Source: CAVQBC01 sp963848415 (GTDB lineage Bacteria; Actinomycetota; Thermoleophilia; Solirubrobacterales; Solirubrobacteraceae). From it: DNA of 64,000 bases. The notes under the pieces were generated by a model, which was given only the letters and a program-made list of their open reading frames with translations, was not told the origin of the DNA and ran no database searches. The stretch is from positions 1,178,001 through 1,242,000 of the forward strand of contig CAWKDN010000001.1 of assembly GCA_963848415.1 (NCBI GenBank). Direction: 5' to 3'. Positions 38,515 to 45,667 of the stretch are shown here, piece after piece; position 1 is the first letter of the stretch, and each line of letters opens with the position of its first letter. The translations under genes were made by a program, and so were the position numbers.

Positions 38515-40173
38515 ATGGACGAGGGGCTGCGGTTAGAGGCGAACTTCCTCGACTACTCCATCCTGGCGGTCTACTTCGTCGTCGTCCTCGGGATCGGCTT
38601 CGCGGCCCGGCGCTCGGTGTCGGGCAGCCTGGACTTCTTCCTCTCCGGCCGCTCGCTGCCGGCCTGGGTCACGGGCCTGGCCTTCATCTCGGCCAACCTC
38701 GGCGCAATCGAGCTGCTCGGGATGGCCGCCAACGGCGCCCAGTACGGGCTGCCGACGCTGCACTACTACTGGATCGGCGCGATCCCGGCGATGGTCTTCC
38801 TGGGCATCGTGATGATGCCCTTCTACTACGGGGCCAAGGTCCGCAGCGTCCCCGAGTACCTGCGCCTGCGCTTCAACCGGCCGACGCACCTCTTCAACGC
38901 CTTGACCTTCGCGGTCGCCTCCGTGCTGATCGCCGGGGTCAACCTCTTCGCGCTCGCGCTCGTGATGGAGGCGATCCTCGGGTGGTCGATCGCCCTCTCC
39001 ATCGTGATCGCGGCCATCATCGTGCTCGCCTACACGTTCCTCGGCGGCCTCACCGCGGCGGTCTACAACGAGGTGCTGCAGTTCTTCGTCATCGTCGCCT
39101 TCCTCGTGCCGCTGACGGTGGTGGCGCTGGCCGAGGTCGACGGCTGGGGTGGGCTGACCGAGCGGGTGGAGAACTCCGAGCTCGGCAGCCAGGCGCTCAA
39201 CGCCTGGGCGGGGACGAGCGTGACCGATCCGACCAACCCGTTCGGCAGCTGGCTGGCGATCGTGTTCGGGCTCGGGTTCGTGCTCTCCTTCGGCTACTGG
39301 ACGACCAACTTCGCCGAGGTCCAGCGCGCGCTCTCGGCGCGCAGCATGAACAGCGCGCGGCTGACGCCGATCATCGGATCGATCCCGAAGATGTTCATCC
39401 CGTTCGTGATCATCGTGCCGGGCCTGATCGCCTCGCAGATCATCAGCGGGATCGGGGGCGAGGGGGACCTCGAGTACAACAACACGATTCCGCTGCTCAT
39501 GAACGACCTGCTGCCCAACGGGGTGCTCGGGATCGCCATGACTGGCCTGCTGGCGGCGTTCATGGCCGGCATGGCGGCGAACGTGAGCTCGTTCAACACG
39601 GTGTTCACCTACGACATCTGGGAGAACTACGTCCGCCCCGGCCAGCCCGACGCCTACTACCTGCGCTTCGGGCGGATCGTCACGGTGGTCGGCGTGATCA
39701 TCGCCATCGGGACGGCGTTCATCGCCTCGGGCTACCAGAACATCATGGATTACATCCAGCTGTTGTTCTCGTTCTTCAACGCGCCGCTGTTCGCCACCTT
39801 CATCATCGCGTTGTTCTGGAAGCGGGCCACGCCGTGGGCCGGGCTGGCCGGGCTGATCGCCGGCACGCTCGGCGCCGCCGTCGCGCACTACGGCAACGAC
39901 TGGGGCTGGTTCGACCTCGGCACGCCGCAGGCTGCCGCGTTCTGGGGCGCGGGGGTCGCCTTCATCGCCGACGCCGTCGTGACGATCCTCGTCTCGCTGG
40001 TCACCCAGCCCAAGCCGGACAACGAGCTCCGGGGCCTGGTGTGGCAGCTCACCCCGAAGCGGATGCGCAGCCCGAAGCGGGAGGCGCACGAGGGCGGCTG
40101 GTTCCGCTCGCCCGTGATCCTGGGTGGCGGCGTCTTGGTCACCGTCGTAATCCTCAACTTCGCCTTCGGCTAG
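38515..40173 (+). CDS. Sodium:solute symporter (SSS family)
   Basis: 552 residues, about 13-14 membrane helices. It starts YSILAVYFVVVLGIGFAARR, contains RSLPAWVTGLAFISANLGAI (the SSS helix-2 motif), YYGAKVRSVPEYLRLRFNRP, AYTFLGGLTAAVYNEVLQFF (the GG-x-A-V--D/E motif) and LAAFMAGMAANVSSFNTVFT (the conserved helix with S/N Na+-site residues). The family imports sugars, amino acids or carboxylates with Na+; the N-terminal segment LSGRSLPAW resembles sugar/inositol members. The purine-rich GGGGGGAG before ATG 38515 serves as ribosome site. A small partner gene follows by 12 bases. Confidence 0.9.
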   Translation: MDEGLRLEANFLDYSILAVYFVVVLGIGFAARRSVSGSLDFFLSGRSLPAWVTGLAFISANLGAIELLGMAANGAQYGLPTLHYYWIGAIPAMVFLGIVMMPFYYGAKVRSVPEYLRLRFNRPTHLFNALTFAVASVLIAGVNLFALALVMEAILGWSIALSIVIAAIIVLAYTFLGGLTAAVYNEVLQFFVIVAFLVPLTVVALAEVDGWGGLTERVENSELGSQALNAWAGTSVTDPTNPFGSWLAIVFGLGFVLSFGYWTTNFAEVQRALSARSMNSARLTPIIGSIPKMFIPFVIIVPGLIASQIISGIGGEGDLEYNNTIPLLMNDLLPNGVLGIAMTGLLAAFMAGMAANVSSFNTVFTYDIWENYVRPGQPDAYYLRFGRIVTVVGVIIAIGTAFIASGYQNIMDYIQLLFSFFNAPLFATFIIALFWKRATPWAGLAGLIAGTLGAAVAHYGNDWGWFDLGTPQAAAFWGAGVAFIADAVVTILVSLVTQPKPDNELRGLVWQLTPKRMRSPKREAHEGGWFRSPVILGGGVLVTVVILNFAFG

Positions 40174-40185
40174 GAGGGCGCGCCG

Positions 40186-40575
40186 ATGTCCACCAGCGAG
40201 TCACCACGAGACCGGGCGGAGGACACGTCCGGCGTCGTCCACGACGCGAGCATCGACAGCGCCGAAGCCGCGAGCAGCGGCGCGGCGAGCCTGTTCGACC
40301 TGCGCAACGTGATCGGGGCGCTCTTCACCCTCTACGGGGTCGTGCTGACCATCTACGGGATCTTCGACAGCGCCGCCGACATCCAGAAGGCGGCGGGCAT
40401 CCGCATTAACCTGTGGACCGGCCTGGGCATGCTCGTCACGGGCTTGGTCTTCCTCGCCTGGGCGCGCATCCGGCCGCTGCGAACCGAGGAGATCCTCGAG
40501 GCGACCAAGGGCGGCGACGACGACGAGCACGCCGACCTGCTGGCCGAGCGGCCGGGCGAGCAGCGGCCGGAGTAG
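40186..40575 (+). CDS. Small membrane partner of the SSS transporter
   Basis: 129 residues: a charged N-terminal part, two helices (VIGALFTLYGVVLTIYGIFD; INLWTGLGMLVTGLVFLAWA), then an acidic C-terminus (GGDDDEHADLLAERPG). It starts 12 bases after the symporter stop with GGAGGGCG upstream, so the two form an operon. Similar small proteins follow SSS genes in related actinobacteria; a stabilising or regulatory role is inferred. It ends at the base before tRNA-Lys. Confidence 0.75.
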   Translation: MSTSESPRDRAEDTSGVVHDASIDSAEAASSGAASLFDLRNVIGALFTLYGVVLTIYGIFDSAADIQKAAGIRINLWTGLGMLVTGLVFLAWARIRPLRTEEILEATKGGDDDEHADLLAERPGEQRPE

Positions 40576-40648
40576 TGCCGCCGGTCAGACTCGAACTGAC
40601 GCACGACGCCTTAAAAGGGCGCTGCTCTACCAACTGAGCTACGGCGGC
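40576..40648 (-). tRNA. tRNA-Lys (TTT)
   Basis: Minus strand: acceptor GCCGCCG with CGGCGGC, D-arm GCTC-AGTTGGTA-GAGC, anticodon stem GCGCC-CTTTTAA-GGCGT with anticodon TTT, T-arm GTCAG-TTCGAGT-CTGAC, discriminator A. Convergent with the SSS operon, whose stop it adjoins. Confidence 0.95.
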
Positions 40649-40706
40649 GGGAGGGATGGTAGCCACGCCCGCCTGGCTGCCGAGCCGCCCTAGAATGGGC
40701 TCGCCC

Positions 40707-40778
40707 GCCCCCATGGTGTAATGGTTAGCACGCGAGGTTTTCAACCTCGTAGCAGGGGTTCGACTCCCCTTGGGGGTA
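40707..40778 (+). tRNA. tRNA-Glu (TTC)
   Basis: Plus strand: acceptor GCCCCCA with TGGGGGT, short D-arm, anticodon stem CGAGG-TTTTCAA-CCTCG with anticodon TTC, T-arm AGGGG-TTCGACT-CCCCT, discriminator A. TAGAAT, ten bases upstream, is a good -10 element. It is divergent from tRNA-Lys. Confidence 0.95.
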
Positions 40779-40795
40779 TCGCCGGGGCGCTGATC

Positions 40796-41545
40796 TCAGA
40801 CCGACGCGGTGAGGCCGCCGTCGACCAGCAGCGTCGTGCCCGTGATGTAGCTCGCGGGCTCCGAGCACAGGAAGACCGCCGCGGCGGCCAGCTCCTCCAC
40901 GGAGCCCAGCCGGCCGGCGGGAACCGCCTCCCGGGCCGCCTTCTCGGCGGCCTCGCGTGAGCCGGCGTTGGTGAAGATCCGGTCGGTCGCGATCCGGCCG
41001 GGCAGCACGGTGTTGAGCGTCACGCCGTCGGCGGCCGCCGCGCGCGCCAGGATCTTGAACGCCGCCACCAGGCCGGGGCGATGGGCGTTGGAGAGCTGCA
41101 GCGCCGCGAGCGGCTCGCGCGAGGCGCTCGAGCCGACGGCGACGACGCGGCCCCAGCCGCGCTCGCGCATCCCCGGCAGCAGCCGCTCGAGGAAGGCCAT
41201 CGGGGAGAGCACGAGCGTGCGGTGCGCGCGCTCCCACTGCGCGCGCGAGAAGCCCAGCGGATCGGGCCCCGCCGGCGGGCCGCCGGTGTTGGCGACGTAG
41301 ACGTCGACCGGCCCCAGGGCGGCCTCGACCGCCTCGAGGACCCCGGGGATCGCATCGAGGTCGCCGGAGTCCAGGACCACCGGATGCGCGCCGATCGCCG
41401 TCGCGGCGTCCGCGATGCGCTCGGTGTCGCGGGAGGCCACCGCGACCCGGGCGCCCTCGGCGGCCAGGCCCGCGGCGATGCCCAGCCCGATCCCCTGCGA
41501 CGCGCCGGTCACCAGCGCCACCTTGCCCGCCAGCCCGAGATCCAT
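40796..41545 (-). CDS. Short-chain dehydrogenase/reductase lacking the usual catalytic Tyr
   Basis: 249 residues. KVALVTGASQGIGLGIAAGL is the NAD(P) glycine motif (TGxxxGIG), VYVANTGGPPAG replaces the usual NNAG with a variant, and VVAVGSSASREPLAALQLSN carries the catalytic Ser. At the YxxxK position the sequence is HRPGLVAAFK: Lys remains but Tyr is not at the expected place, a feature of a known divergent SDR branch. ITGTTLLVDGGLTASV is the standard C-terminus. Start ATG 41543-41545. Divergent from a TetR-type regulator 81 bases away, which may control it. Substrate unknown. Confidence 0.85.
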   Translation of the reverse strand: MDLGLAGKVALVTGASQGIGLGIAAGLAAEGARVAVASRDTERIADAATAIGAHPVVLDSGDLDAIPGVLEAVEAALGPVDVYVANTGGPPAGPDPLGFSRAQWERAHRTLVLSPMAFLERLLPGMRERGWGRVVAVGSSASREPLAALQLSNAHRPGLVAAFKILARAAAADGVTLNTVLPGRIATDRIFTNAGSREAAEKAAREAVPAGRLGSVEELAAAAVFLCSEPASYITGTTLLVDGGLTASV

Positions 41546-41584
41546 CAGGCGCCTGCTTCGGTCTGACGCATGGCCGCATGATGC

Positions 41585-41600
41585 CAAGCGCGTGTGCTTG
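41585..41600. promoter_or_regulatory. Possible operator between SDR and TetR genes
   Basis: CAAGC and GCTTG flank a 6-base spacer in the divergent gap, 27 bases upstream of the TetR GTG start. TetR-family regulators often bind such inverted repeats in the shared promoter. The stems are short, so this is only a suggestion. Confidence 0.3.
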
Positions 41601-41626
41601 CGCCGCTTGCCGGTTAGGCTGCGACC

Positions 41627-42256
41627 GTGAGGGGGGACGCAGAGGTGGCCTCGGACTCGCCCCGGCGACGGCGGCGGACGCCCGAGGTCGCCGAGCACGA
41701 GATCATCGCCGCGGCGGAGGGCTTCTTGCGCGAGCGCCCGTTCCGGGAGCTCACGGTCGACGAGGTGATGCGCCGCACCGACCTCTCCCGGCCGTCCTTC
41801 TACGTCTACTTCAAGGACCGCCACCACCTCGTGCTGCGCGTCGTCGAGCTGATCGGCTCGGAGATCTTCACGATGTCCGAGCGCTGGCTGCACGGCGAGG
41901 GCGACGGCGCGGCGCTGGCCCGTGAGGCGACCGAGGGCATCGTCGCGGTCTTCGCCGACCACGGGCCGGTCCTGCGGGCGCTGGCCGACGCCGCCGCCGA
42001 CGATCCCGAGGTCGAGGTGGCCTACGACCAGCTCGTCGAGAGCTTCATCGCGGTCACCACCCGCCACATCGAGGCGGAGATCGCCCACGGGCGCATCCTG
42101 CTGCCGCTCGACGCCGCCGAGGTCGCCAAGGCGCTCGTGTGGATGGACGAGCGCTACCTGAACCTGTCGCTGGCGCGCGAGCCGCTCACCCCGCGTGAGA
42201 CGGTGATCGACACGCTGGCGACCATCTGGACCCGCACGCTCTACGGCACCGCCTGA
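41627..42256 (+). CDS. TetR/AcrR-family transcriptional regulator
   Basis: 209 residues. The N-terminal helix-turn-helix is EHEIIAAAEGFLRERPFREL then TVDEVMRRTDLSRPSFYVYF and KDRHHLV, the canonical TetR DNA-binding block with FYxYFxxK/R. The rest is an all-helical ligand domain (EATEGIVAVFADHGPVLRAL, VAKALVWMDERYLNLSLARE), similar to the EthR branch. GTG 41627 follows TAGGCT by six bases (leaderless). Divergent from the SDR gene and 46 bases before an alpha/beta-hydrolase gene on the same strand, either of which could be its target. Confidence 0.9.
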   Translation: MRGDAEVASDSPRRRRRTPEVAEHEIIAAAEGFLRERPFRELTVDEVMRRTDLSRPSFYVYFKDRHHLVLRVVELIGSEIFTMSERWLHGEGDGAALAREATEGIVAVFADHGPVLRALADAAADDPEVEVAYDQLVESFIAVTTRHIEAEIAHGRILLPLDAAEVAKALVWMDERYLNLSLAREPLTPRETVIDTLATIWTRTLYGTA

Positions 42257-42302
42257 CGGCGCCGCCGCGTCCTCCCCTCGACCCGAAAGCGACGTCCCAG
42301 CC

Positions 42303-43112
42303 ATGCCCTTCGCCGACGCCAACGGACTGCAGCTCTACTACGAGGAGCACGGCGCCGGCGTGCCACTGCTGTGCATCATGGGGCTCGCGAGCGACACCGT
42401 CGCCTGGGCGCTGCAACTGGAGGCCTTCGGCGCCCGGCACAGGACGGTGGTCTTCGACAACCGCGACGTCGGCCGCTCCGCGCAGGCGGACGGGCCCTAC
42501 GAGATCGCCGACATGGCGGCCGACGCGCTCGGCCTCGCCGACGCGCTGGAGCTCGAGCGCTTCCACCTGCTCGGCGTGTCGATGGGCGGGGCGATCGCGC
42601 AGCAACTCGCGCTGGCGGCGCCGGAGCGGGTGAGCTCGTTGACCCTCGCCGTCACCTGGGCCGGCGGCGGCGCCTACCAGCGCGAGAAGTCGCGCCTGCT
42701 GGCGGTCGAGGCGCACAAGCTCACGCGCGAGGAGTTCATCGACACGTTGCTGCTGCTCAACGTCTCCGAGGCGTTCTATGAGAACCCCGACGCGATCCGC
42801 TTCCTGCGCACGCTGATGATCGACAACCCGCACCCGCAGTCGCCGGAGGCGTTCACGCGCCAGGTCGAGGCCTCGGGCCGGCATGACCTGCGCGGGCAGC
42901 TCGGCGAGCTGGGGATGCCGGTGCACGTCATCTCGGGCGCCCACGACATCCTGATCCCGAACTGGAAGCAGGACGAGCTGGCGGCGGAGATCCCTGGCGC
43001 CGTGCTCACCAGGCTCCAGGCGGGCCCGCACGCGCTCAACGTCGAGCGCGCGCAGGAGTTCAACGACGCGGTGCTCGGCTTCATCGGCGCCCAGGCCGCC
43101 GCGGCCGCCTAG
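42303..43112 (+). CDS. Alpha/beta-fold hydrolase
   Basis: 269 residues. The oxyanion strand is VPLLCIMGLASDTVAWALQL, the Asp-x-R segment is VVFDNRDVGRSAQ, the nucleophile elbow FHLLGVSMGGAIAQQLAL (GVSMGG), the acid is in VISGAHDILIPNWK, and the His in AGPHALNVE. All triad parts are present. This is the 3-oxoadipate enol-lactonase/haloperoxidase-like branch, whose members act on esters and lactones. Start ATG 42303. Directly after the TetR gene, so regulated together perhaps. Substrate unknown. Confidence 0.88.
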   Translation: MPFADANGLQLYYEEHGAGVPLLCIMGLASDTVAWALQLEAFGARHRTVVFDNRDVGRSAQADGPYEIADMAADALGLADALELERFHLLGVSMGGAIAQQLALAAPERVSSLTLAVTWAGGGAYQREKSRLLAVEAHKLTREEFIDTLLLLNVSEAFYENPDAIRFLRTLMIDNPHPQSPEAFTRQVEASGRHDLRGQLGELGMPVHVISGAHDILIPNWKQDELAAEIPGAVLTRLQAGPHALNVERAQEFNDAVLGFIGAQAAAAA

Positions 43113-43140
43113 CGGCGTCTCGCGCGCCAGGGTCCTGCGA

Positions 43141-43174
43141 CGAACGTATGTTCGTCCGGTGCCGGGGGTAGGGT
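43141..43174 (+). promoter_or_regulatory. LexA (SOS) box overlapping the promoter of the DUF3072 gene
   Basis: CGAACGTATGTTCG at 43141-43154 differs by one base from CGAACATATGTTCG, the LexA operator form of Gram-positive bacteria (GAAC-N4-GTTC), and is part of a 7-base inverted repeat GACGAAC/GTTCGTC. A -10-like TAGGGT lies at 43169-43174, which puts the box over the -35. GAGGAG precedes the GTG start at 43208. So the gene is probably repressed by LexA and induced by DNA damage. Confidence 0.65.
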
Positions 43175-43207
43175 CACCGCCGACCGACCCGACCGAGGAG
43201 TCTCCCA

Positions 43208-43411
43208 GTGTCTGAGCAGCCGAACGTGAGCAACGTCGAGAAGGATCCAGAGGAGTGGGTCACCGGCGAGGAGGCGATGACCGGCGCGCAGTCGTCTTAC
43301 CTCAAGACGCTCTCCGACGAGGCGAGCGAGCCGTTCGACGAGAACCTGTCCAAGGCGGACGCGTCCAAGCGGATCGACGAGCTGCAGGCCAAGTCCGGCC
43401 GCGGAAGCTGA
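43208..43411 (+). CDS. DUF3072 protein, predicted SOS-controlled
   Basis: 67 residues. EEWVTGEEAMTGAQSSYLKT followed by LSDEASEPFDENLSKADASK and RIDELQAKSGRG is the DUF3072 pattern (W-T-GDE-MTxAQxSYLxTLxxEA, then LTKAEASxRIDEL). These small helical proteins are common in bacteria and have no known function. GTG 43208 is used because of GAGGAG seven bases upstream. A LexA-type box at 43141-43154 lies over its promoter, which is the first hint at a role I can see. Confidence 0.88.
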   Translation: MSEQPNVSNVEKDPEEWVTGEEAMTGAQSSYLKTLSDEASEPFDENLSKADASKRIDELQAKSGRGS

Positions 43412-43419
43412 AGCGGCCG
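43396..43419 (+). terminator. Hairpin between DUF3072 gene and purH
   Basis: CGGCCGC and GCGGCCG form a 7-base stem with a 10-base loop that includes the DUF3072 stop codon, in the 45-base gap shared with the convergent purH end. It may stop transcription from both sides. Confidence 0.5.
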
Positions 43420-43456
43420 CCCGCACGACCGCCGCGGGACCTGACGCAAGCCCCCG

Positions 43457-45028
43457 CTAGTGCTTGAAGTGCCGGCGGTGGGTGTGGACCATCGAGATGC
43501 CGGCGGCGTCCGCGGCCTCGACGACCTCGAGGTCGCGCTTGGAGCCCCCCGGCTGGATGATCGACGTCACGCCCGCGTCCACGGCCGCCTGCGGCCCGTC
43601 GGCGAACGGGAAGAACGCGTCTGAGGCGAGCGCCGAGCCGGCGACCTCCGAGCCCGCGATGCGGGCCTTGTCGACCGCCAGGCGCACGGCGTCCACGCGG
43701 CTCATCTGGCCCGCGCCGATGCCGATGGTGGCGAGGTCGCGGGCGACCACGATCGCGTTGGAGCGCACGTGCTTGGCCACCCGCCAGGCGAAGAGCATCT
43801 CGCCCCACTCCTGCTCGGAGGGCTTGCGCTCGGTGACGACCTCCATCTCGGTGCGGTCCTCGAGGTCGAGGTCGCGGTCCTGGACGAGGATGCCGCCCAT
43901 CACCCGCTTGATGTCGCGCTCGGCGACGTTCAGCCGCCGGCGCTCGTTGTCCTCGAGCAGCCGCAGGTCTGGCTTGGCGCCCAGCACCTCGACCGCGTCC
44001 GCGGTGATCTCCGGCGCGAAGACGATCTCGGCGAACTGCTGCACCAGGCGCTCGGCGATCGGCCCGTCGACCGGCCGGTTGAGGCAGATGACCCCGCCGA
44101 AGGCCGAGAGCGGGTCGCAGGCGAAGGCACGCTCGTAGGCCTCGATCGCGGTCGTGCCCACCGCGCAGCCGCACGGCGTGTTGTGCTTGATGATCGCGCA
44201 GGCCGGCAGCTCGAACTCGGCGACCAGCAACCGGCCCGCGTTGAGGTCGAGCACGTTGTTGAACGACAGCTCGCGGCCGCCGAGCTGCTTGACCATCGAG
44301 AGCACGTTCATGCGCGCGCCGACCTGGCTGTAGTAGGCCGCCCGCTGGTGCGGGTTCTCGCCGTAGGCGAGGTCGGTGACCTTCTCGAAGGTGTGCATCA
44401 ACAGCGGCGGGAACTCCTCCTGGCGCTCGACGAACCAGCGCGCGATCGCGCTGTCGTAGCGGGCGGAGTAGGCGAAGGCCTCGGCGGCGAGGTTCTCGCG
44501 CGTGCCCAGCGACAGGCGCCCGCCGGTGTCGCGCAGCTCCTGGAGGACCGCGTCGTAGCTGGCGGGGTTGGTCACCACGGCCGAGAAGCGGTAGTTCTTG
44601 CCGGCCGCGCGGATCATCGTCGGCCCGCCGATGTCGATCTGCTCCATCACCTCGGGCTCGGAGGCGCCGCGGCGCGCCGCGGTGCGCTCGAACGGGTAGA
44701 GGTTCGCGCACACCAGGTCGACGAACTCGATGCCGTGCTCGTCGACCGCCTGCATGTGCAGCGGATCGTCGCGCAGCGCGAGCAGCCCGGCGTACAGCCG
44801 CGGGTGCATGGTCTTCACCCGCCCGCCCATGATCTCGGGAAAGCCGGTGAAGTCCTCGATCGGCCGCACCGGGATGCCCGCCGCCGTGAGCTCGTGCGCC
44901 GTGCCGCCGGTGGAGACGATCTCGACGCCGAGGTCGACCAGGCCGCGCGCGAAGTCGGCGATCCCGGTCTTGTCTGAGACCGACAGCAGGGCGCGCTGGA
45001 TGCGGACGTCTGCCGGCGGGGTGGTCAC
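43457..45028 (-). CDS. purH: Bifunctional AICAR transformylase/IMP cyclohydrolase
   Basis: 523 residues, the last two steps of IMP synthesis. The N-terminal MGS-like cyclohydrolase domain reads RALLSVSDKTGIADFARGLV, IVSTGGTAHELTAAGIPV, TGFPEIMGGRVKTMHPRLYA (the GGRVKTLHP motif). The C-terminal transformylase has CAIIKHNTPCGCAVG (catalytic Lys-His), and SDAFFPFADGPQAAVDAGVT with the closing MVHTHRRHFKH. Full length. GTG 45028 overlaps the purN stop by four bases. It is the last gene of the purF-recQ-purN-purH stretch. Confidence 0.97.
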   Translation of the reverse strand: MTTPPADVRIQRALLSVSDKTGIADFARGLVDLGVEIVSTGGTAHELTAAGIPVRPIEDFTGFPEIMGGRVKTMHPRLYAGLLALRDDPLHMQAVDEHGIEFVDLVCANLYPFERTAARRGASEPEVMEQIDIGGPTMIRAAGKNYRFSAVVTNPASYDAVLQELRDTGGRLSLGTRENLAAEAFAYSARYDSAIARWFVERQEEFPPLLMHTFEKVTDLAYGENPHQRAAYYSQVGARMNVLSMVKQLGGRELSFNNVLDLNAGRLLVAEFELPACAIIKHNTPCGCAVGTTAIEAYERAFACDPLSAFGGVICLNRPVDGPIAERLVQQFAEIVFAPEITADAVEVLGAKPDLRLLEDNERRRLNVAERDIKRVMGGILVQDRDLDLEDRTEMEVVTERKPSEQEWGEMLFAWRVAKHVRSNAIVVARDLATIGIGAGQMSRVDAVRLAVDKARIAGSEVAGSALASDAFFPFADGPQAAVDAGVTSIIQPGGSKRDLEVVEAADAAGISMVHTHRRHFKH

Positions 45029-45660
45029 GGCGCGGACCCTAGTCGCCGCTCGACGGCGACGCGCCGCGGGTGCCCCGGCTCGGGGGTCACGGCGCCGCGG
45101 GCGATCAGGACGATCGCTTCGCAGAGCAGGTCGTGTTCGATCGGGGCCAGCGCGGCGCGGACGGCCCGCGCCTCGGCGGCGCCGGGCAGCTCGATCGCCT
45201 GCTGCAGGATCACCGGCCCGGTGTCGATGCCGTCGTCCACGAAGTGGATGGTCACACCGAACACCTTCACGCCGTAGTCGAGGGCCTGCTCGATCGCGCG
45301 GATGCCGGGGAAGGCGGGCAGCAGCGCAGGGTGCACGTTGATCACCCGGCCGCCGAAGCGCGCGAGGAAGCTCGGGGCCAGCAGCTGCATGTAGCCGGCC
45401 AGCACGACGAGCCCGACGTCGTGGTCGCCGAGCCACGCCGCCATCGCGGCGTCGCGCGCGGCGCGGTCCGGGTGCTCGCCGGCTTCGAACGCCGCGACGG
45501 GGATGCCGGCCGCCCGCCCGCGCTCGAGCGCCCGTGCCGCCGGCTTGTCGGACCCCACCGCCACGACCTCGACGCCGTGGCGGCCGTGGACCCGGTCGAG
45601 GATGGCCTGCAGGTTCGTGCCCTCGCCCGAGGCCAGCACGCCCACCCGCAGCGGACTCAC
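45025..45660 (-). CDS. purN: Phosphoribosylglycinamide formyltransferase
   Basis: 211 residues; transfers a formyl group from 10-formyl-THF to GAR, step 3 of IMP synthesis. Motifs are GVLASGEGTNLQAILD, VVLAGYMQLLAPSFL, VINVHPALLPAFPGIRAIEQ (catalytic His and the NVHPxLLP-FxG signature) and GVTIHFVDDGIDTGPVILQQ (catalytic Asp). GTG 45658-45660 begins SPLRVGVLASG, the family start. It starts eight bases after recQ ends and overlaps purH by four bases. Confidence 0.97.
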   Translation of the reverse strand: MSPLRVGVLASGEGTNLQAILDRVHGRHGVEVVAVGSDKPAARALERGRAAGIPVAAFEAGEHPDRAARDAAMAAWLGDHDVGLVVLAGYMQLLAPSFLARFGGRVINVHPALLPAFPGIRAIEQALDYGVKVFGVTIHFVDDGIDTGPVILQQAIELPGAAEARAVRAALAPIEHDLLCEAIVLIARGAVTPEPGHPRRVAVERRLGSAP

Positions 45661-45667
45661 CGCCGCC

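Noticed and set aside
43769..44977. Plus-strand 402-codon frame opposite purH
   Set aside because: Antisense shadow of purH; no recognisable domain.
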